This document shows positions 60,372 to 64,000 of a stretch of 64,000 bases of DNA, in pieces; positions within the stretch are counted from its first letter, which is position 1, and every line of letters begins with the position of its first letter. A program made the position numbers and the translations under genes. The stretch covers positions 62,001 to 126,000 of the forward strand of contig NZ_WNXC01000004.1 of assembly GCF_014172405.1 (NCBI RefSeq), given 5' to 3'. Source of the DNA: Pedobacter gandavensis. Its GTDB lineage: Bacteria; Bacteroidota; Bacteroidia; Sphingobacteriales; Sphingobacteriaceae. The notes beneath the pieces are model-generated. The model did no database searches, was not told where the DNA came from, and saw only the letters and a program-made list of their open reading frames with translations.

Positions 60372-61232
60372 CTATTTAATCATTTTCAACAAGTAGCCGC
60401 CATAGCCACTTTTCAGCAATGGGGCAGCCACTGCAGCCAATTGTTCTTTATTGATAAAGTTCATTCTGTAGGCTACTTCTTCAATACAGCCAATCTTCAA
60501 GCCCTGGCGTTCTTCTATCACCTGTACAAATTGCCCAGCCTGCATTAAAGAATCAAAAGTACCGGTATCTAACCAGGCCGTTCCACGGCTCAGCACCCCT
60601 ACCTTAAGCCTCCCTTGTTCCAAATAGACCTTATTTACGTCTGTAATTTCGTATTCTCCTCTAGGAGAAGGCTTAATATTTTTAGCGATCTCTACCACAG
60701 AATTATCATAGAAATACAAGCCAGGAACCGCATAATCGGATTTAGGAGCAAGTGGCTTCTCTTCAATGGATACTGCTTTTTTGTTTTCATCAAATTCCAC
60801 AACACCATAACGCTCAGGATCTGAGACCTGATAAGCGAAAACTACGCCCCCATCTGGATCTGCACTGCGCTGCAATAGTTTGGCCATTCCATCGCCATAA
60901 AAAATATTATCCCCCAATACCAAGGCCACCTTATCAGTTCCAATAAAATCGGCACCAATCACGAAAGCTTGCGCCAAACCATTGGGCTCCTTTTGTACTG
61001 CATAAGAGAACTTACATCCCAACTGGCTTCCATCACCCAATAATTTCTCAAAATTAGGAAGGTCATGAGGCGTAGAAATGATCAAAATTTCGTGAATACC
61101 TGCAAGCATTAAAGTGGACAATGGATAATAGATCATCGGCTTATCATAAACCGGCATCATTTGCTTACTCATCACCAGGGTTAAGGGATGCAGACGTGTA
61201 CCACTTCCCCCGGCAAGTATAATTCCTTTCAT
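60372..61232 (-). CDS. rfbA: Glucose-1-phosphate thymidylyltransferase
   Basis: Makes dTDP-glucose from dTTP and glucose-1-phosphate, the entry to dTDP-rhamnose and other deoxy sugars. The 286 residues match RmlA. The nucleotide-binding signature [16 protein letters not shown] (about 3-18) is followed by [31 protein letters not shown] holds the catalytic Asp; [20 protein letters not shown] and [12 protein letters not shown] are conserved. Last gene of the visible exopolysaccharide segment, seven bases after rfbD. Confidence 0.96.
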   Translation of the reverse strand: MKGIILAGGSGTRLHPLTLVMSKQMMPVYDKPMIYYPLSTLMLAGIHEILIISTPHDLPNFEKLLGDGSQLGCKFSYAVQKEPNGLAQAFVIGADFIGTDKVALVLGDNIFYGDGMAKLLQRSADPDGGVVFAYQVSDPERYGVVEFDENKKAVSIEEKPLAPKSDYAVPGLYFYDNSVVEIAKNIKPSPRGEYEITDVNKVYLEQGRLKVGVLSRGTAWLDTGTFDSLMQAGQFVQVIEERQGLKIGCIEEVAYRMNFINKEQLAAVAAPLLKSGYGGYLLKMIK

Positions 61233-61239
61233 GTATTAA

Positions 61240-62106
61240 TTATTTTATTGCGTGAATACACTTAACCAGGCTGTCTCTCCAATAAGGAATTTCAAGGTTA
61301 AATGTGGTTTTTATTTTAGTTTTATCCATGACCGAGAAGGCTGGACGGCGGGCCTTGGTCGGATAAGCACTGGTAGGAATGGGATGTACCCGTACTTCTG
61401 TCTCAGAAATTTCGAATATTGCTTTCGCAAAGTCATACCAGGAACAAAGCCCTTCATTGCTATAATGGTATGTTCCATAAGCTGTTTTATGGTCCATGGA
61501 AATCAATTTCAGGATAACCGCAGCAAGATCCACCCCATAAGTTGGGGTTCCGACCTGATCTACGATGATACGCAGCTCCTCACGCTCAGCACCCAGTTTA
61601 AGCATCGTTTTCACAAAATTCCCGGCAAATTCTGAGTACAGCCAACTCGTGCGCAGGATGTAATGTGCTTCCAAATGACTTGCAATCTCCAGCTCTCCCT
61701 GAAGTTTTGTTTTTCCGTAAACACTGATCGGCTGTGCCACATCTGTTTCTTTCAGCAGCACAGGAACCTCGCCTTCAAAGACGAAATCAGTAGAGATATG
61801 GATCAATGTAGCCTGAAATTCTGCACAAAGCCTGGCCAGATTACCTGCCCCTGTGCTGTTGATTTTTCCACAAAGTTCCGGTTCATCTTCCGCTTTATCT
61901 ACCGCAGTATAGGCAGCACAATTGATTACAAAATCAGGTGATTCCTTAAGAAACAAGGCCTTTAAAACCTTTAGATCTAAAATATTTCCTTCGAATTCAT
62001 CCAAAAAAACAAAGCCTTGTAAATTGCCTGATGTGGTTAATTTGCTAAGACATTGCCCAAGTTGGCCAATTCCGCCAAAAACGATTACCTTTTTTTTATT
62101 GCTCAT
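61240..62106 (-). CDS. rfbD: dTDP-4-dehydrorhamnose reductase
   Basis: NADPH-dependent last step of dTDP-L-rhamnose synthesis. The 288 residues show the Rossmann motif GGIGQLGQ (about 11-18), INCAAYTAVDKAEDEPELCG (about 61-80), IHISTDFVFEG and the active-site YGKTKLQGE (YxxxK, at about 130-134). Its start overlaps the end of rfbB by 11 bases, and rfbA follows after seven. The epimerase RmlC that normally supplies its substrate is not encoded in this window. Confidence 0.95.
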   Translation of the reverse strand: MSNKKKVIVFGGIGQLGQCLSKLTTSGNLQGFVFLDEFEGNILDLKVLKALFLKESPDFVINCAAYTAVDKAEDEPELCGKINSTGAGNLARLCAEFQATLIHISTDFVFEGEVPVLLKETDVAQPISVYGKTKLQGELEIASHLEAHYILRTSWLYSEFAGNFVKTMLKLGAEREELRIIVDQVGTPTYGVDLAAVILKLISMDHKTAYGTYHYSNEGLCSWYDFAKAIFEISETEVRVHPIPTSAYPTKARRPAFSVMDKTKIKTTFNLEIPYWRDSLVKCIHAIK

Positions 62107-63157
62107 GATCTGCGTATTGTAGTTTATAGTAGTCTTGATAATTCCCTGAGGTTACATTTTCTAACCATTCGTCATTTTCAAGATACCAATCTACGGTTTT
62201 TGCAAGACCTTCTTCGAATTGTAGGGAAGGTGTCCAGTTCAGTTCATTTTGCAGTTTACTGGAGTCGATCGCATAGCGAAGGTCATGCCCTGCACGATCT
62301 GTGACATAGGTAATCAAATTCGCAGATGTCCCTGTTTCGCGACCAAGTTTTTCATCCATAATGCGACATAACAAATGGATCAGATCAATGTTTTTCCATT
62401 CATTATGGCCACCGATATTATAAGTATCACCAGCTTTAGCTTGGTGAAAGATCCTGTCTATGGCAGAAGCATGGTCTTCTACCCAAAGCCAATCCCGTAT
62501 ATTCTCTCCCTTTCCATATACCGGAACAGGTTTGTTATTTTTGATGTTATTGATCGCCAATGGAATTAGTTTCTCCGGGAAATGATGAGACCCATAGTTA
62601 TTGGAGCAGTTGGAGATGACTACATTTAAGCCATAAGTGTCATGGTAAGCGCGCACAAAATGATCAGAGCTGGCTTTTGAGGCTGAATATGGGCTATGTG
62701 GATCATAAGCCGTTGTTTCCGTAAACATACCTGTTTCGCCCAAAGAGCCATATACTTCATCTGTACTCACGTGATAGAAACGATGATTATCATAATCACC
62801 TTTCCAAGATTCCTTTGCCGCATTCAACAAATTCACAGTTCCGATAACGTTAGTCATCACAAACTCCATTGGATTGCTGATTGAGCGGTCTACATGGGAC
62901 TCCGCAGCAAGGTGAATCACTGCATCAGGCTTTTCAACTTGAAAAAGTTCCCTGATAAATACGGCATCAGTGATATCTCCTTTGATAAAACGGTAATTTG
63001 GATCATTTTCTAAATCGGTCAGATTCAATAGATTCCCCGCATAAGTTAGTTTATCAAGGTTAATAATCTGGTAATCAGCATAATTCTTAATAAACTGTCT
63101 GACTACATGAGAGCCAATAAAACCCGCTCCCCCGGTAATTAAAATCTTTTTCATCAT
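62096..63157 (-). CDS. rfbB: dTDP-glucose 4,6-dehydratase
   Basis: NAD-dependent enzyme that converts dTDP-glucose to dTDP-4-keto-6-deoxyglucose. The 353 residues are the RmlB length. ILITGGAGFIGSHVVRQFIK (about 5-24) binds NAD; HLAAESHVDRSISNP is the family signature; FYHVSTDEVYGSLGETG holds Thr-Asp-Glu of the active site, and YSASKASSDH holds the YxxxK. The C-terminal domain contains NCSNNYGSHHFPEKLIPL. Two adjacent ATG codons make the exact start uncertain by one residue. Upstream, 19 bases away, is the sugar transferase gene. Confidence 0.96.
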   Translation of the reverse strand: MMKKILITGGAGFIGSHVVRQFIKNYADYQIINLDKLTYAGNLLNLTDLENDPNYRFIKGDITDAVFIRELFQVEKPDAVIHLAAESHVDRSISNPMEFVMTNVIGTVNLLNAAKESWKGDYDNHRFYHVSTDEVYGSLGETGMFTETTAYDPHSPYSASKASSDHFVRAYHDTYGLNVVISNCSNNYGSHHFPEKLIPLAINNIKNNKPVPVYGKGENIRDWLWVEDHASAIDRIFHQAKAGDTYNIGGHNEWKNIDLIHLLCRIMDEKLGRETGTSANLITYVTDRAGHDLRYAIDSSKLQNELNWTPSLQFEEGLAKTVDWYLENDEWLENVTSGNYQDYYKLQYADHEQ

Positions 63158-63176
63158 TTTTATAGGTTAAAAGCTA

Positions 63177-64000
63177 TTAGTAGGCATTATCTTCTCCTTT
63201 GATCATATTGATGACTGTCATAAAAACAATCTTCACTTCCAGCATTGCCGTCCAGTTTTCAAGGTACCAAATGTCATGTTGTACGCGCTTTTGCATAGAC
63301 CCTTCTTCCTTGGTTTCCCCTCTAAGGCCGTTTACCTGTGCCCATCCGGTGATCCCTGGCTTTAGGAAATGACGTACCATAAACTGATTAATGATGGCGC
63401 GATATTCTTCGGTATGTTTCAACATGTGTGGCCTTGGCCCTACTACACTCATATTGCCCATCAAGACATTAAAGAATTGTGGCAACTCATCAAGACTGGA
63501 TTTACGTAGAAATTTTCCAATTCCGGTGATACGATCGTCATCCTTAGTGGCTTGTTTTTGATCACTATCATTGTTAACCTTCATACTTCTAAACTTATAG
63601 CAATAGAATGGCTCATCATTACGGCCACTTCTAAGTTGTTTAAATAGCACAGGACCCCTGTTTTCCAGTTTGATCAAGATGGCGATGAGTGGATATAACC
63701 AGCTCATCAAAAACACAATCACACCGACACTGAAGATGATGTCAAAAGCGCGCTTTTTAAATCGGTTACCGATACTTTCCAAAGGCTCTTTCCTTAAGGA
63801 AATCACTGGAAATTCTCCACCTACATAACTGATGGTATAAGGTGTAGCAATGGTTGTGGCCATATCTGGAATAAACTTAACACGGAGACAATGTTTGTCG
63901 GCCTCCTGCAAAAATGGTTGCACCAAAGCCATTTTATGCGGCTCTAAAGCCACGTATATATCTTTTACACCGTTCAATGCAGCCTTACCCATTTTAGATA
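63177..64000 (-). CDS. Exopolysaccharide polyprenyl glycosylphosphotransferase (5' end cut by window edge)
   Basis: Initiating enzyme of exopolysaccharide synthesis that transfers a sugar phosphate to undecaprenyl phosphate in the inner membrane. The frame is open to base 64000; the visible ATG at 63992 is internal, and the usual 440-470 residue WcaJ-type protein would continue upstream. A membrane segment (about 57 residues from the C-side of the edge, FDIIFSVGVIVFLMSWLYPL) is followed by the conserved catalytic domain: FRSMKVN, KFLRKSSLDELPQFFNVLMG, MSVVGPRPHM and FLKPGITGWAQVNGLRGET. It precedes rfbB, suggesting the polymer contains a deoxy sugar such as rhamnose. Confidence 0.93.
   Translation of the reverse strand, partial: SKMGKAALNGVKDIYVALEPHKMALVQPFLQEADKHCLRVKFIPDMATTIATPYTISYVGGEFPVISLRKEPLESIGNRFKKRAFDIIFSVGVIVFLMSWLYPLIAILIKLENRGPVLFKQLRSGRNDEPFYCYKFRSMKVNNDSDQKQATKDDDRITGIGKFLRKSSLDELPQFFNVLMGNMSVVGPRPHMLKHTEEYRAIINQFMVRHFLKPGITGWAQVNGLRGETKEEGSMQKRVQHDIWYLENWTAMLEVKIVFMTVINMIKGEDNAY

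Overview
The window looks like a chromosomal segment of a Bacteroidota bacterium, most likely Sphingobacteriaceae (Pedobacter-like). The grounds are a FecI/FecR pair, type IX secretion (T9SS) proteins of the PorP/SprF and gliding-motility C-terminal families, an M61 peptidase, a DUF6266-type protein, AT-rich spacers and Bacteroidota-type promoter boxes. I saw no rRNA, tRNA, CRISPR array, insertion sequence or prophage. The genus is inferred from protein style, not from a search.

Layout. 1-1725: an ECF sigma factor and its FecR-type anti-sigma factor (cut by the window edge). 1875-5911: sucA-sucB of the 2-oxoglutarate dehydrogenase complex. 5976-12154: a light-response and photoreactivation neighbourhood holding a LytTR response regulator, a MerR regulator with the cobalamin photoreceptor signatures of CarH, a small secreted protein, a DASH-type cryptochrome, an SDR-family epimerase and a CPD photolyase. 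A shared sequence of about 21-25 bp lies upstream of the CarH-like gene and in the cryptochrome/epimerase divergent promoter. 12170-13573: two FKBP-type lipoproteins. 13704-19552: a marR-fadN-fadA-fadE beta-oxidation operon with a likely autoregulatory operator.

19683-28850: scattered housekeeping and envelope genes (DUF488, DUF6266, OmpA/TSP3 porin-like protein, gamma-glutamyltranspeptidase overlapping a long-chain acyl-CoA ligase, small beta-barrel, M61-PDZ peptidase). 29110-34658: a complete RND tripartite efflux operon. 34677-37058: an N-acetylglucosamine-kinase-like ATPase, a GNAT acetyltransferase, a GAF protein and a small uncertain gene.

37140-55789: a surface-adhesion region. A PorP/SprF protein converges on an 1176-residue beta-helix T9SS cargo. 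Next to it is an operon of a 3639-residue modular T9SS adhesin, a second PorP/SprF protein and a PorE-like TPR-PD40-OmpA protein. The adhesin has six divergent copies of a roughly 140-190 residue module I cannot assign, five He_PIG-like repeats and six tandem Ig-like repeats of about 90 residues. Divergent from it is a STAND/NACHT-like NTPase with an N-terminal helix-turn-helix-like domain; the 301-base spacer carries repeated TTGTTCATTT elements. A PAS-LuxR regulator follows.

60372-64000: an exopolysaccharide segment (sugar-phosphate transferase cut by the edge, rfbB, rfbD, rfbA) with no rfbC in view. The candidates most worth following are the CarH-like photoreceptor with its putative operators, and the giant adhesin locus with its divergent STAND regulator.
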